Shown here: positions 7,759-15,441 of the stretch, in pieces
How the letters are laid out: each line of letters begins with the position of its first letter
Position numbering within the stretch: position 1 is the first letter of the stretch
From: CAYNST01 sp964641175
GTDB lineage: Bacteria > Pseudomonadota > Gammaproteobacteria > Pseudomonadales > Cellvibrionaceae
DNA length: 19,195 nt
Reading direction: 5' to 3'
Assembly (NCBI GenBank): GCA_964641175.1
Contig: CAZXLJ010000063.1
Span: forward strand, 1-19,195
The notes under the pieces: generated by a model
Databases searched by the model: none
What the model saw: only the letters and a program-made list of their open reading frames with translations
Told to the model about the DNA's origin: nothing
Position numbers and translations under genes: made by a program

Positions 7759-8376
7759 ATGCACCATAAAATACGGACAATGCTTGAATTGCAGGACACA
7801 ATCAATCAGCGGGTTCATCCCCAGTGGCGGACCCAGGGACATCAGTGGTATCGGGCCATTTGGGTGGAATGTGCAGAGCTCATGGAGCATTACGGCTGGA
7901 AATGGTGGAAGCAGCAAACCCCGGATCGGGATCAGGTGGTGCTGGAGCTGGTTGACATTTGGCATTTCGGGCTGAGCGATCTGCTGGAATCGGGTACTGA
8001 TCACGCTGACCTTGCGCAAGAGATCGCGGGATATTTCCCCACGACTACGGAGCGCGGTGATTTTCTCTCCGAGGTCGAATCCTTCGCTGCGCAAGTTCTG
8101 TCAGAGCGTCGATTCGACGTTGGAGCCTTCGCCCGGTTGATGGGGGTGGCGGATTTGTCGATGAAAGATTTATATGTGAGCTACATTGGCAAAAATGTAC
8201 TGAACTTCTTTCGGCAGGACCATGGGTACAAACTGGGTCAATACCGCAAAGTCTGGCAGGGCAGGGAAGACAATGAGCACCTGATGGATTTGCTGCGGAG
8301 TCTTGACGCCAATAGTCTGCAGTTCAAGGACGAGATCTACCAGGGGCTGAAAGGCCGGTATGTTGCGTCAAGCTGA
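7759..8376 (+). CDS. Dimeric-type (all-alpha) dUTP diphosphatase
   Basis: Hydrolyses dUTP (and often dUDP) to dUMP, keeping uracil out of DNA and feeding thymidylate synthesis. The 205-residue product belongs to the all-alpha NTP pyrophosphatase fold (dUTPase_2), not to the trimeric beta-type Dut of E. coli. Metal-binding acidic motifs are ECAELMEHYGWKWWK (Glu37 and Glu40) and LELVDIWHF (Glu63 and Asp66), and the N-terminal MLELQDTINQRVHPQWR is family-like. The start at 7759 gives the usual N-terminus. The frame continues open upstream to a TTG at 7600, but that stretch contains the terminator-like hairpin and has no family likeness. The ribosome site is poor, a point in favour of leader control. 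Confidence 0.85.
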   Translation: MHHKIRTMLELQDTINQRVHPQWRTQGHQWYRAIWVECAELMEHYGWKWWKQQTPDRDQVVLELVDIWHFGLSDLLESGTDHADLAQEIAGYFPTTTERGDFLSEVESFAAQVLSERRFDVGAFARLMGVADLSMKDLYVSYIGKNVLNFFRQDHGYKLGQYRKVWQGREDNEHLMDLLRSLDANSLQFKDEIYQGLKGRYVASS

Positions 8377-8404
8377 TACAACGAGATGCGGCCCCTGAAG
8401 CTGG

Positions 8405-8432
8405 ATGACATTTCGGCTGTTTTATTTATAAT
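8405..8432 (+). promoter_or_regulatory. Predicted sigma70 promoter of mdh
   Basis: ATGACA (8405-8410), a 16-base spacer and a perfect TATAAT (8427-8432). It lies 75 bases before the mdh GTG start, and no gene is interrupted between them. Confidence 0.6.
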
Positions 8433-8506
8433 GGCCGCCCGTAACAGTGGGAAAGCCCCGACTCCCGCTTTAAATGCAGTTCCTACCCAGTCAGCGGAGA
8501 CCCCAA

Positions 8507-9490
8507 GTGAAAGCACCCGTACGAGTTGCCGTCACCGGCGCAGCAGGCCAAATCAGTTATTCGTTATTATTTCGCATCGCATCCGGAGAGATGCTAGGGA
8601 AGGATCAGCCAGTCATACTGCAGTTGCTGGAGATTTCGCCAGCCATGAATGCTTTGAAAGGGGTCGCCATGGAGCTTGACGACTGCGCCTTTCCGTTGCT
8701 GCAAAACATTATCTGTACAGATGATGCTAATGTGGCTTTCAAGGAGGTTGATTATGCTTTGCTGGTCGGAGCTCGACCGCGTGGCCCCGGCATGGAACGT
8801 AAAGATCTCCTCGAGGCGAATGCAGCAATTTTTTCAGTGCAGGGTAAGGCCATCAATGATTACGCCTCGCGCGATGTAAAAGTGCTGGTGGTAGGAAATC
8901 CTGCGAACACTAACGCGCTAATCGCTCAGCGCAATGCGCCTTCGATTGATCCCCGACAGTTCACCGCCATGACCCGCCTCGATCACAATCGCGCCGTTAC
9001 ACAACTGAGTCAAAAGCTAAATGTGCCTTTGTCAGCAGTTAAAAAACTGACGATTTGGGGGAATCACTCGTCGACCCAGTATCCTGATCTTTTCCATGCG
9101 CAAGTTAATGGTGAGTTAGCGATCGACAAAATTGACCATTCTTGGTACGAAACGACCTTCATTCCGACCGTTCAACAACGCGGTGCCGCAATTATTGCAG
9201 CTCGGGGCGCTTCCAGTGCTGCGTCAGCTGCTAATGCCGCCATCTGTCATATGCGGGACTGGGCTTTGGGTACGGCGGAAGGCGATTGGACGAGCATGGG
9301 CGTATATAGTGACGGGAGTTACGGGGTTGAAGAGGGGCTAATTTATTCGGTTCCCTGTGAGTGTCGGAATGGTGCATGGTCAGTTGTGCAAGGTCTTGAA
9401 ATCAGCGAGTTTTCTCGCAAAAAGATGCAGGCGACCGAGCAGGAATTAAAAGAAGAGCGTGACGCGGTCAAATCGCTGTTACCGTCCTGA
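8507..9490 (+). CDS. mdh: Malate dehydrogenase (NAD-dependent)
   Basis: Oxidises malate to oxaloacetate in the TCA cycle. The 327-residue product belongs to the longer cytosolic-type (type 2) MDH group rather than the 312-residue E. coli type. It has an N-terminal Rossmann glycine motif (VTGAAGQISYSLLFRIA), the substrate-loop arginines in GARPRGPGMERKDLLEAN, VVGNPANTNA, MTRLDHNRA and the catalytic-histidine block WGNHSSTQYPD. The GTG at 8507 is chosen because GGAGA lies at 8496-8500 and it gives the family N-terminus (KAPVRVAVTGAAGQ). A spurious extension to an ATG at 8474 lacks support. It has its own promoter upstream and a strong stem-loop downstream, so it is probably monocistronic. Confidence 0.96.
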   Translation: MKAPVRVAVTGAAGQISYSLLFRIASGEMLGKDQPVILQLLEISPAMNALKGVAMELDDCAFPLLQNIICTDDANVAFKEVDYALLVGARPRGPGMERKDLLEANAAIFSVQGKAINDYASRDVKVLVVGNPANTNALIAQRNAPSIDPRQFTAMTRLDHNRAVTQLSQKLNVPLSAVKKLTIWGNHSSTQYPDLFHAQVNGELAIDKIDHSWYETTFIPTVQQRGAAIIAARGASSAASAANAAICHMRDWALGTAEGDWTSMGVYSDGSYGVEEGLIYSVPCECRNGAWSVVQGLEISEFSRKKMQATEQELKEERDAVKSLLPS

Positions 9491-9514
9491 ATAACCCTGG
9501 TAAACACACGGGCT

Positions 9515-9552
9515 ATTGCAGGCGTCGTTCAGAAGAGAAGGACGCTTGCAAT
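9515..9552. repeat. Stem-loop between mdh and the peroxiredoxin gene
   Basis: ATTGCAGGCGTC (9515-9526) pairs with GACGCTTGCAAT (9541-9552), 12 bp with one G-T wobble, around a 14-base purine-rich loop. No T run follows. The stem ends 7 bases before the GGAG of the next gene, so it could end or protect mdh mRNA or affect ribosome access to the peroxiredoxin start. Confidence 0.6.
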
Positions 9553-9568
9553 AACCTGCGGAGTTCCG

Positions 9569-10036
9569 ATGGCTCAATTGGCGATAGGTGATCTTGCTCC
9601 AGCTTTTGCTCTGGAGAATCAGGACGGTAGGATCGTAGAGTTGACGGCCTTGCGCGGCAGAAATGTCGTTCTTTATTTTTATCCGAAAGCTTTGACGCCT
9701 GGCTGTACTCTCCAGGCTTGTGGGATACGTGATATTCAGGCTGAACTCGCCAGGCGCAATGCTGTGGCCTTCGGAATCAGTCCGGATCCGAGGGTCAAAC
9801 TGAGAAAGTTTTCCGACAAGTATCGATTAACGTTTGACTTGTTGTCCGATCCTGAGCACCAGGTGGCCGAAAACTATGGCGTATGGGCGCCGAAGAAATT
9901 CATGGGACGAGAGTTCTTTGGAGTTCTTCGACAAACTTTTATTATTGATGAAGGCGGAGCCATATTGCATATCGCTCGTAAAGTAAATTCGCGAAGTCAT
10001 CACACGGATTTGCTTGAATGGCTTTCTGATTTTTGA
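9569..10036 (+). CDS. bcp: Thiol peroxiredoxin, Bcp/PrxQ type
   Basis: Reduces hydrogen peroxide and organic hydroperoxides using thioredoxin. The 155-residue protein (E. coli Bcp 156) has the thioredoxin-like fold with YFYPKALTPGCTLQACGIRD: peroxidatic Cys46 and, five residues on, resolving Cys51 as in the E. coli-type atypical 2-Cys enzyme. Later blocks, FGISPDPRVKLRKFSDKYRLTF-like with LLSDPEHQVAENYGVW and the RQTFIID strand, also match. ATG 9569 has GGAG at 9560-9563. A stem-loop ends just upstream of the ribosome site. Downstream lies the 594-bp non-coding stretch before the AraC-type regulator. Confidence 0.94.
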   Translation: MAQLAIGDLAPAFALENQDGRIVELTALRGRNVVLYFYPKALTPGCTLQACGIRDIQAELARRNAVAFGISPDPRVKLRKFSDKYRLTFDLLSDPEHQVAENYGVWAPKKFMGREFFGVLRQTFIIDEGGAILHIARKVNSRSHHTDLLEWLSDF

Positions 10037-10630
10037 GGTGATGCGAAAGATGGTATGAACTGGCGGATCGCCGTGTATCTTTTCTTCGGCCAGCCTGCCA
10101 ATAAAACACAGTTCATCAATCCTGTCGCAAGCCGACAGATTGATTTTCCGATACAGAACAAATTTGCTCGCCCGGAAGCGTTATTGCCTCGCTTTGTTTG
10201 TACGCATCCGGCCTGTTTCCGCAATAGCCTTCCTCATTTCCCATAGGCAAATCTCAATATCTGCCGCGGTTGCGACGTCCGCGTCGATCAAGCACGATTT
10301 TTCGTATCCAAAATAGACAGATCTGTCTATTATAGGGGGCCTAATGTTTCGTATGGACTTGGGCGCTTCGAAACTACCGCCCGTATTATGACGTGTGCTT
10401 GTCAAAGCTCCAGTCAGTCATAGCACCCAGTTATTCAAGGATTTTAAACCTTTAGAACTCATTCAGTACCCAGTCATTGCTGTGTTGAGTTAACATGCTA
10501 ACCAATAGTGCTTGAGATCGTGATGTCTTTTGCACGCTGCCGAAAATCGCCGGACGATTGAGGCTGTTAAGGGATAAGGCTGTCCCGCTGATCCAGTAAC
10601 GTCTAACTCGGATATATAAGGTATACCGCT
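10037..10630. other. Intergenic region without a supported gene
   Basis: No reading frame here resembles a known protein. It holds a perfect 20-bp palindrome at 10312-10331 and, 12 bases later, AGGGGG followed by an ATG at 10344 that opens only 15 codons (stop 10389-10391). It also holds an imperfect palindrome, GTTAACATGCTAAC, at 10489-10502, upstream of the AraC-type gene. On the minus strand, a 42-codon frame starts to the left of the palindrome with a weak GAGAT and matches nothing I recognise. The region may be the regulatory part of a lost gene. Confidence 0.5.
10312..10331. promoter_or_regulatory. Perfect 20-bp palindrome, TetR-family-like operator
   Basis: AATAGACAGATCTGTCTATT is perfectly self-complementary. 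The TAGACnnnnnnGTCTA core and its length are typical of operators bound by TetR-family dimers. It overlaps ATTATA at 10329-10334, a TATAAT -10 element on the minus strand; TATTAT at 10328-10333 would serve the plus strand. No TetR-family gene lies in the window, so its regulator would act from elsewhere or has been lost. The assignment to TetR is by pattern only. Confidence 0.55.
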
Positions 10631-11629
10631 TTGAAGTCTATCGCTGATCAACAAGCCACCAAGCGTCACATCGGAGAAACGTACTCGACCGGATACGCTG
10701 GCGCGCTCTCGGAAAGTAATGCAAAACACCTCTATATGGCATTTGTACAGGCGACAAGAAATCTCTCCGATAATTCGGGTCTTCAAGAAATCCTGACTAG
10801 CGGATGCAGGTTGCTGGATCTGGATTATGCATTGTTATTGAGACGTCTGTCACATCAGGTCGCCGAAGTTCATTGTGCGGCGGGCGTCGAGGATACGTCG
10901 GACCGGTACTTTATCGGCCAGCACATCGCCATTGACAAATCCCCAGCAGCGGTGATTTTCGATACAAAAAAGCCATGCAGCTATCAAATACAGGGAAAGG
11001 TAGGTGAATACAACGAAGGGTTTGCGTATAATGGCGTCGATATTAACGCGTATCTTGGGGCGTTGATCAATCCAGAAACGACTGATCCCTTGGTAATGTG
11101 CCTGTTCTCCGGAGGGCGTCGGAATGCAGACTTTACAGCACAAGATATTGAAACAATTGAGTTATTGGCTGAAGGAGTGGCCTGTATGGTAGATCTTCAA
11201 AAATCTCAGGCTCAGCGCAAGATGACCGATCAGGCCATGCTTGCGATGGGTTCCGTAAAAACTCTGGATGAATACCTCCAGCAAGCACGCTTGCCGGAAG
11301 TGTACGGCGTGCCTGCGCGGGTGGTCGAAGTTCTCCAGCGACGCGTTGGACATGCACCGATGAGTATCGGTCATATCGCCGATGAGCTAAATCTGTCTAA
11401 AAGAACCTTGCAGCGCCGGCTGCAGCAGCAAGACATCAGTTTTGCTGATTTGCGGGATCAGGTCCGCTTTCATCACTCCATCGATTACCTCATCAAGCAA
11501 CAGCAGAGCATTGACAGCATCTCTGCATCTTTGGACTTTTCTGACAGAACCAGTTTCACCAACGCGTTCAAGCGGTGGACGGGGTTGTCACCGAGTGCTT
11601 TCCGAAAGCTCTTCAGAGATTACGTCTAA
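10631..11629 (+). CDS. AraC-type transcriptional regulator with a GAF-like N-terminal domain
   Basis: DNA-binding regulator of 332 residues. The N-terminal half (about residues 30-195) looks like a GAF sensor domain: LLDLDYALLLRRLSHQVAEVHCAAG, later FIGQHIAIDKSPAAVIFDTKKPC. The C-terminal ~90 residues are an AraC double helix-turn-helix: IGHIADELNLSKRTLQRRLQ, then SIDSISASLDFSDRTSFTNAFKRWTGLSPSAFRKLF. The start is a TTG at 10631 with AAGG about 9 bases upstream; the first in-frame ATG is 35 codons later and would cut into the sensor domain. The signal and the target genes are not readable. It faces a long non-coding region upstream and yajC downstream, so a divergent or distant target is possible. 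Confidence 0.85.
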   Translation: MKSIADQQATKRHIGETYSTGYAGALSESNAKHLYMAFVQATRNLSDNSGLQEILTSGCRLLDLDYALLLRRLSHQVAEVHCAAGVEDTSDRYFIGQHIAIDKSPAAVIFDTKKPCSYQIQGKVGEYNEGFAYNGVDINAYLGALINPETTDPLVMCLFSGGRRNADFTAQDIETIELLAEGVACMVDLQKSQAQRKMTDQAMLAMGSVKTLDEYLQQARLPEVYGVPARVVEVLQRRVGHAPMSIGHIADELNLSKRTLQRRLQQQDISFADLRDQVRFHHSIDYLIKQQQSIDSISASLDFSDRTSFTNAFKRWTGLSPSAFRKLFRDYV

Positions 11630-11630
11630 C

Positions 11631-11699
11631 GGCGGTTCCCACCCGTGGCGGCGTCCTGCTCCCACGGGCCTTGATTCCCTTCGAAAGCGGCAAACCGCC
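11631..11699. repeat. Nested inverted repeats after the AraC-type gene
   Basis: An outer pair, GGCGGTT (11631-11637) with AACCGCC (11693-11699), encloses an inner pair, CCCGTGG (11642-11648) with CCACGGG (11662-11668). It begins two bases after the regulator's stop. There is no T run, so it may be an RNA structure limiting read-through rather than a standard terminator. Confidence 0.4.
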
Positions 11700-11801
11700 A
11701 GAATATCAAGCGAGTCCGCACTTCCTTCGCAATTGCTCCTCGACAGCAAAACGGGTACATTTAGCACGCTCGATCAAGTTGATTTTTATATAGGCTGATT
11801 T

Positions 11802-12134
11802 ATGTCTTTTTTTATATCCAGTGCAGTTGCCCAGACCCAAACTGCCGCACCTCCAGGTGGAGGCATCGCCCAGTTTGCAATGCTGGGTGGACTTTTTGTC
11901 CTGATGTATTTTATTTTGATCCGTCCGCAAAGAAAGCGCCAAAAGGAACATCAACAGTTGGTGGAGGGATTGTCGAAGGGAGATGAAGTGGTCATGGCCA
12001 GCGGGATGCTGGGCCGAATAACAGAAGTCGGTGAAGCATATCTGACGGTGGATGTCGGCAACAATGTCCATTTGAAATTCCAGAAGGTCGCGGTCCACGC
12101 CGTACTGCCCAAAGGAACGATAAAAGCTGTATAG
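11802..12134 (+). CDS. yajC: YajC, Sec translocase auxiliary protein
   Basis: Small inner-membrane partner of SecDF in the Sec holotranslocon. The 110-residue product equals E. coli YajC in length. It has a short N-terminal segment rich in Ala/Gln/Pro, one membrane helix (about residues 22-40) ending in the hallmark RPQRKRQKEHQ, then the small cytoplasmic domain with LSKGDEVVMASGMLGRI and the typical end LPKGTIKAV. ATG 11802 follows AGG at about 11793. Normally yajC lies between tgt and secD. Here it stands alone between an AraC-type regulator and a PLP enzyme, so it is either a relocated single copy or an extra copy. Confidence 0.93.
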   Translation: MSFFISSAVAQTQTAAPPGGGIAQFAMLGGLFVLMYFILIRPQRKRQKEHQQLVEGLSKGDEVVMASGMLGRITEVGEAYLTVDVGNNVHLKFQKVAVHAVLPKGTIKAV

Positions 12135-12166
12135 ACGGCCGTCTCGATTCATTTTCGAAAGCTCAT

Positions 12167-12186
12167 CCGGGCGGTAGCACGCCCGG
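12167..12186. repeat. GC hairpin after yajC
   Basis: CCGGGCG (12167-12173) and CGCCCGG (12180-12186) form a 7-bp GC stem with a 6-base loop. There is no T run. It could be a weak terminator for yajC. Confidence 0.4.
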
Positions 12187-12222
12187 CAGTCCTGCGAAGC
12201 TTACAGCCTTGATTGATTCACA

Positions 12223-13251
12223 ATGCTGCCATCCACAATTCCTCCAGCCTCCGTCCCGCGAATTCATCTGGCTCAGTTACCCACACCGTTTTATCCACTG
12301 GATCGACTTTCTCAATATATTGGGGGGCCGCGAATATGGGTAAAGCGCGATGACCTGACGGGATTGGAGCTGACCGGTAATAAGATCCGTAAGCTCGAAT
12401 ATTCCGCTGCGGAAGCGATTCAGCAAAAGGCTGATGTTCTCATCACGTGCGGTGGCATCCAGTCGAATCACTGTCGCGCCACTGCCTTCGTCGCGGCGCG
12501 GCTTGGAATTAGATGTCATCTTATTTTGAGAGGCAGAGAGCCAGAGGTTAGAGATGGCAATACCCTGCTTGCCGCTTTAGCTGGTGCACAATGTTCTTAT
12601 TATCCAATAGCAACCTGGGGTCGTTTGAAGGAACATTTTCGTTTCTGGAAAGAGCAGTACGCAGCCCAAGGGCTCTCGGCGTATGAGATTCCCACAGGCG
12701 CCAGTAATGCAGTAGGGTTGTGGGGTTATGTCAACGCCGCGTCTGAATTGGTGTCAGATCTGCACAAACATGGACTCGAAAGTTGCCTGGTTTGCTGTGC
12801 CACTGGTTCCGGCGGCACTCACGTCGGCCTTGCTTTGGGTATGTCATACTTCCAGCCGGAGGTCGCGGTACGAGGCTATGCAGTGTGCGATAGCGCGGCA
12901 TATTTTCGGATAAAGGGTGCAGAAGATCTGAATAACTGGTGCGAAAAATACGCATTATCTTTGCCTGCTGGCCCGCTTGAGCTGGACGTCAATGATGGGT
13001 ATATAGGCAGAGGATATGGGCTCGCTGATCCGGACGTGTATGAGACGATCGGTCTTGTGGCTAGACTTGAGGGGCTATTGCTTGATCCCGTATACACCGG
13101 CAAAGCGTTTTTCGGAATGCTGGACGAGATTCGATCGGGTCGTCTTGGTCGGTTCACCAATGTGGTCTTTATGCACACCGGGGGCGCATTCGGGCTGTTT
13201 CCGGACCGCGATACCTTAATGCAGGACAGTGTATCGATTTCGAATGGTTAG
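12223..13251 (+). CDS. dcyD: D-cysteine desulfhydrase-like PLP enzyme (ACC deaminase family)
   Basis: PLP enzyme of fold type II that most likely converts D-cysteine to pyruvate, sulfide and ammonia. The 342-residue protein has the PLP lysine Lys54 in LTGNKIRKLEYS, the QSNHCRA block with Ser81, the phosphate-binding ATGSGGTH, and HTGGAFGLFP near the end. True ACC deaminases carry Glu after the tyrosine in DPVYEGK and Leu in HLGG. Here the positions are Thr292 (DPVYTGKAF) and Thr319 (HTGG), as in D-cysteine desulfhydrases. ATG 12223 gives a normal N-terminus, with no clear purine-rich ribosome site seen. A sulfur role would fit the cysB/cysH genes about 3-4 kb away, but no shared operon is seen. 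Confidence 0.85.
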   Translation: MLPSTIPPASVPRIHLAQLPTPFYPLDRLSQYIGGPRIWVKRDDLTGLELTGNKIRKLEYSAAEAIQQKADVLITCGGIQSNHCRATAFVAARLGIRCHLILRGREPEVRDGNTLLAALAGAQCSYYPIATWGRLKEHFRFWKEQYAAQGLSAYEIPTGASNAVGLWGYVNAASELVSDLHKHGLESCLVCCATGSGGTHVGLALGMSYFQPEVAVRGYAVCDSAAYFRIKGAEDLNNWCEKYALSLPAGPLELDVNDGYIGRGYGLADPDVYETIGLVARLEGLLLDPVYTGKAFFGMLDEIRSGRLGRFTNVVFMHTGGAFGLFPDRDTLMQDSVSISNG

Positions 13252-13330
13252 CTCTGGCTCGGCTACCGAGAGACCGAAGCCTCTACATTGAATCTCGAAG
13301 AAGCCATTTGGCAGAGGGGTCGAGGGCGGC

Positions 13331-14251
13331 ATGGCCAAAATGTTCGGAAATAAACTTGTTATTGCATTGTCATCAAGAGCTTTATTCGATCTGGATGAAA
13401 GCCATGAAGTGTTTAAATCCGAAGGTCTGGATGCTTACTCGCGGTACCAAATTGAACTCGAAGATAGCCCTCTGGGGCCCGGTGAAGCATTTCCCCTGGT
13501 AAAGAAACTGTTGCGGATTAACGATCTGCTAAAGGGGGATCCTCGGGTCGAGGTAATATTGCTCTCGCGCAATACCGCAGATACCGGGTTACGCGTGTTC
13601 AACTCAATCAAGCATTATGGTTTGAACATTTCTCGCGCCGCTTTCTGCGGAGGCGAGAGTCCGTACCGGTACATCTCCGCGTTCAACTGCCATTTGTTTT
13701 TATCTACGGACGCGAATGACGTGATACAGGCATTGGAGAGCGGGGTGGCCGCGGCCACCTTGCTGACGTCCAAAAAGGACCAGCAGGCTGCGGATCAGCT
13801 TCGATTCGCCTTTGACGGCGATGCAGTACTTTTTTCAGATGAGGCAGAGCAGGTCTTCAAACTGCAGGGACTGGAGGCGTTTGCTCGAAGTGAGTCCGAA
13901 TCTGCGTTCACGCCCCTGACTGGTGGGCCGTTCAAGTCGTTTCTCTCTGCATTGCATTTACTGCAAAAAGAGTTTTCCAGAGATGCTTGTCCCATTCGAA
14001 CCGCGCTGGTGACCGCTCGATCCGCACCGGCTCACGAGCGAGTGATACGTACATTGCGGGCTTGGGATATCCGTATAGACGAGTCGCTGTTTCTGGGCGG
14101 TCTGGACAAAACGGCATTTCTGAAAGCCTATGGAGCGGATGTGTTTTTTGATGATCAGCCGCTCCATTGCGAACGTGCCAGGTCCTTGATCTCAACTGGA
14201 CATGTTCCGCATGGGATCGTTAATCAGGCGGGCGGTGATAACCAGGGTTGA
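13331..14251 (+). CDS. Cytosolic 5'-nucleotidase (NT5C1-like, HAD-type)
   Basis: Probably dephosphorylates nucleoside 5'-monophosphates in the cytoplasm. The 306-residue product looks like the bacterial members of the 5'-nucleotidase family related to animal cytosolic cN-I: N-terminal LVIALSSRALFDLDESHEVF, then VEVILLSRNTADTGLRVFNSI, CGGESPYRYISAFNCHLFLS, the HAD-like acidic motif FDGDAVLFSDEAE around residues 162-174, and VFFDDQPLHCERA near the C-terminus. ATG 13331 has GAGGG about 8 bases upstream; a second ATG lies three codons on. It stands alone between the PLP enzyme (79 bp gap) and the stress-protein gene, all in one direction. Substrate preference is inferred from the family. Confidence 0.85.
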   Translation: MAKMFGNKLVIALSSRALFDLDESHEVFKSEGLDAYSRYQIELEDSPLGPGEAFPLVKKLLRINDLLKGDPRVEVILLSRNTADTGLRVFNSIKHYGLNISRAAFCGGESPYRYISAFNCHLFLSTDANDVIQALESGVAAATLLTSKKDQQAADQLRFAFDGDAVLFSDEAEQVFKLQGLEAFARSESESAFTPLTGGPFKSFLSALHLLQKEFSRDACPIRTALVTARSAPAHERVIRTLRAWDIRIDESLFLGGLDKTAFLKAYGADVFFDDQPLHCERARSLISTGHVPHGIVNQAGGDNQG

Positions 14252-14431
14252 TCTGGTTTTGACACGTCTGAAGCCTTCGGTCGCTCGTCGGATAATCGGG
14301 AATTTTGAATGCGGTGGCTGGCACCGCTGCTAGTCTTGGAACATGATTCTTCGATTTGCAAGTGGCATGACGTTTATGGGCTCAGTCGTTTTGGCGTTTT
14401 TACGCCCCGAGTTCCTTGTCGGAGGCGGACA

Positions 14432-14968
14432 ATGATAAAAAAAATACTGTTCGCGACCGATCTAAGCGTATTTACCCCCTACAGTCTTCTACATGTCGAG
14501 GCCTTGGCGTCTCGCTTTGAGGCAAATATCCATATCGTTCACGTGGTGCCGCCGCTGGAGGAGTTGACGATTGCGGTGGTGAGAAGTCACTGTTCCGAGC
14601 AGGTCAAGCAAGAAGTTTTGAACACTCCACACATCAAGGGGTTACTTGAAACACTTAGGGAAAACATATTCGAGATCCTGATCAGAGAGCCTTTCGACAA
14701 TGCTCGCCTAATCAACCGGGTGGCGGATATCAGTGTGCTAGTTGGACAGCCGTCAACTGCGATATTGAATGAGGCTGAACGTTGCCAATGCGATTTGATC
14801 ATCATCGGAAGTCACAGTATCAATTCAATGGACGGAAGGATTCTAGGATCGGTCGCGGCGAAAGTACTGCACCTTGCGAGAACGCCGGTATACATGATCC
14901 CCATGATGAGCCCGGAATCATTTTATGGCGGGGCCACCGCCGAGTCACGTCCTCAGCGCGGAAGCTGA
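14432..14968 (+). CDS. Universal stress protein (UspA family)
   Basis: Single Usp domain, 178 residues. It begins MIKKILFATDLSVFTPYSLLHVEALASRF, the usual first strand and helix, and has the nucleotide-loop region IIIGSHSINSMDGRILGSVAAKVLHLARTPVYMIP near the end. In ATP-binding members this loop reads GxxGx9GS; here the second glycine is Ser (GSHS), so nucleotide binding is uncertain. ATG 14432 follows GGAGG at 14421-14425, six bases away. The frame runs open 41 codons upstream to 14309 without family likeness. A short GGCGT-TTTT-ACGCC hairpin lies at 14393-14406, just before the ribosome site. Function beyond stress-linked expression cannot be read. Confidence 0.88.
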   Translation: MIKKILFATDLSVFTPYSLLHVEALASRFEANIHIVHVVPPLEELTIAVVRSHCSEQVKQEVLNTPHIKGLLETLRENIFEILIREPFDNARLINRVADISVLVGQPSTAILNEAERCQCDLIIIGSHSINSMDGRILGSVAAKVLHLARTPVYMIPMMSPESFYGGATAESRPQRGS

Positions 14969-15441
14969 CGAGCCGCTATAAGTTCTAGGCAAACAATTTC
15001 GGAAGTGCTCGAGCGTAAAAAAGGTACCAGCTTCCGAAGGTCGCAAGTGTCTCGAGAGGCTGATTAACCCCAGATTACCACGCCGGACAGAGGGCTCCGC
15101 CCCAAATTTATGCAGCTGTAAAGTGCAGTTCTGTACCGCCAGCTAGGCTTTCGGCACTCCAGACGAGACTTGACGACGGTATTATGTAAAGACTTCTCTC
15201 GTTCCATGAGGCGGACGGCAAATCCATCGGACGGGCTCGGCTCCAATGCAGAAGAGTATATCTGCCGCTTTTTTTGTAAGCAAACCTTCTGAGCAGTGCT
15301 AGATTTATATTAGTTGTTGGAAACTCCTCAGATTTCAGTCTATTCTTCCTGAGAATATTTTTTTATATTTTTATAATCAAATAGCAGGTCGGCCTCTGAT
15401 CTGATTATTTCGAATGTCTACCGCCGCCATCCGGAGGGCAT
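14969..15441. other. Intergenic region upstream of cysB, AT-rich at its right end
   Basis: No supported gene in 473 bp; a 60-codon minus-strand frame at 15064-15246 matches nothing I recognise. A hairpin followed by seven T lies at 15248-15275. From about 15300 the sequence becomes AT-rich, with a TATAAT at 15372-15377 and CTGAGA 17 bases upstream of it (15349-15354), a possible cysB promoter about 65 bases before the start codon. Confidence 0.5.
15248..15275 (+). terminator. Possible weak terminator upstream of cysB
   Basis: GCAGA (15248-15252) and TCTGC (15261-15265) form a 5-bp stem with an 8-base loop, followed by CGC and seven T (15269-15275). The stem is short. It may end transcripts entering from the stress-protein gene about 280 bp upstream. 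Confidence 0.35.

Noticed and set aside
10407..10486. Short repeats of CAGTCA / CCCAGT before the AraC-type gene
   Set aside because: Irregular spacing and imperfect copies; not a CRISPR array or a clear operator set.
15064..15246. 60-codon minus-strand reading frame before cysB
   Set aside because: No recognisable motifs or ribosome site; treated as chance.
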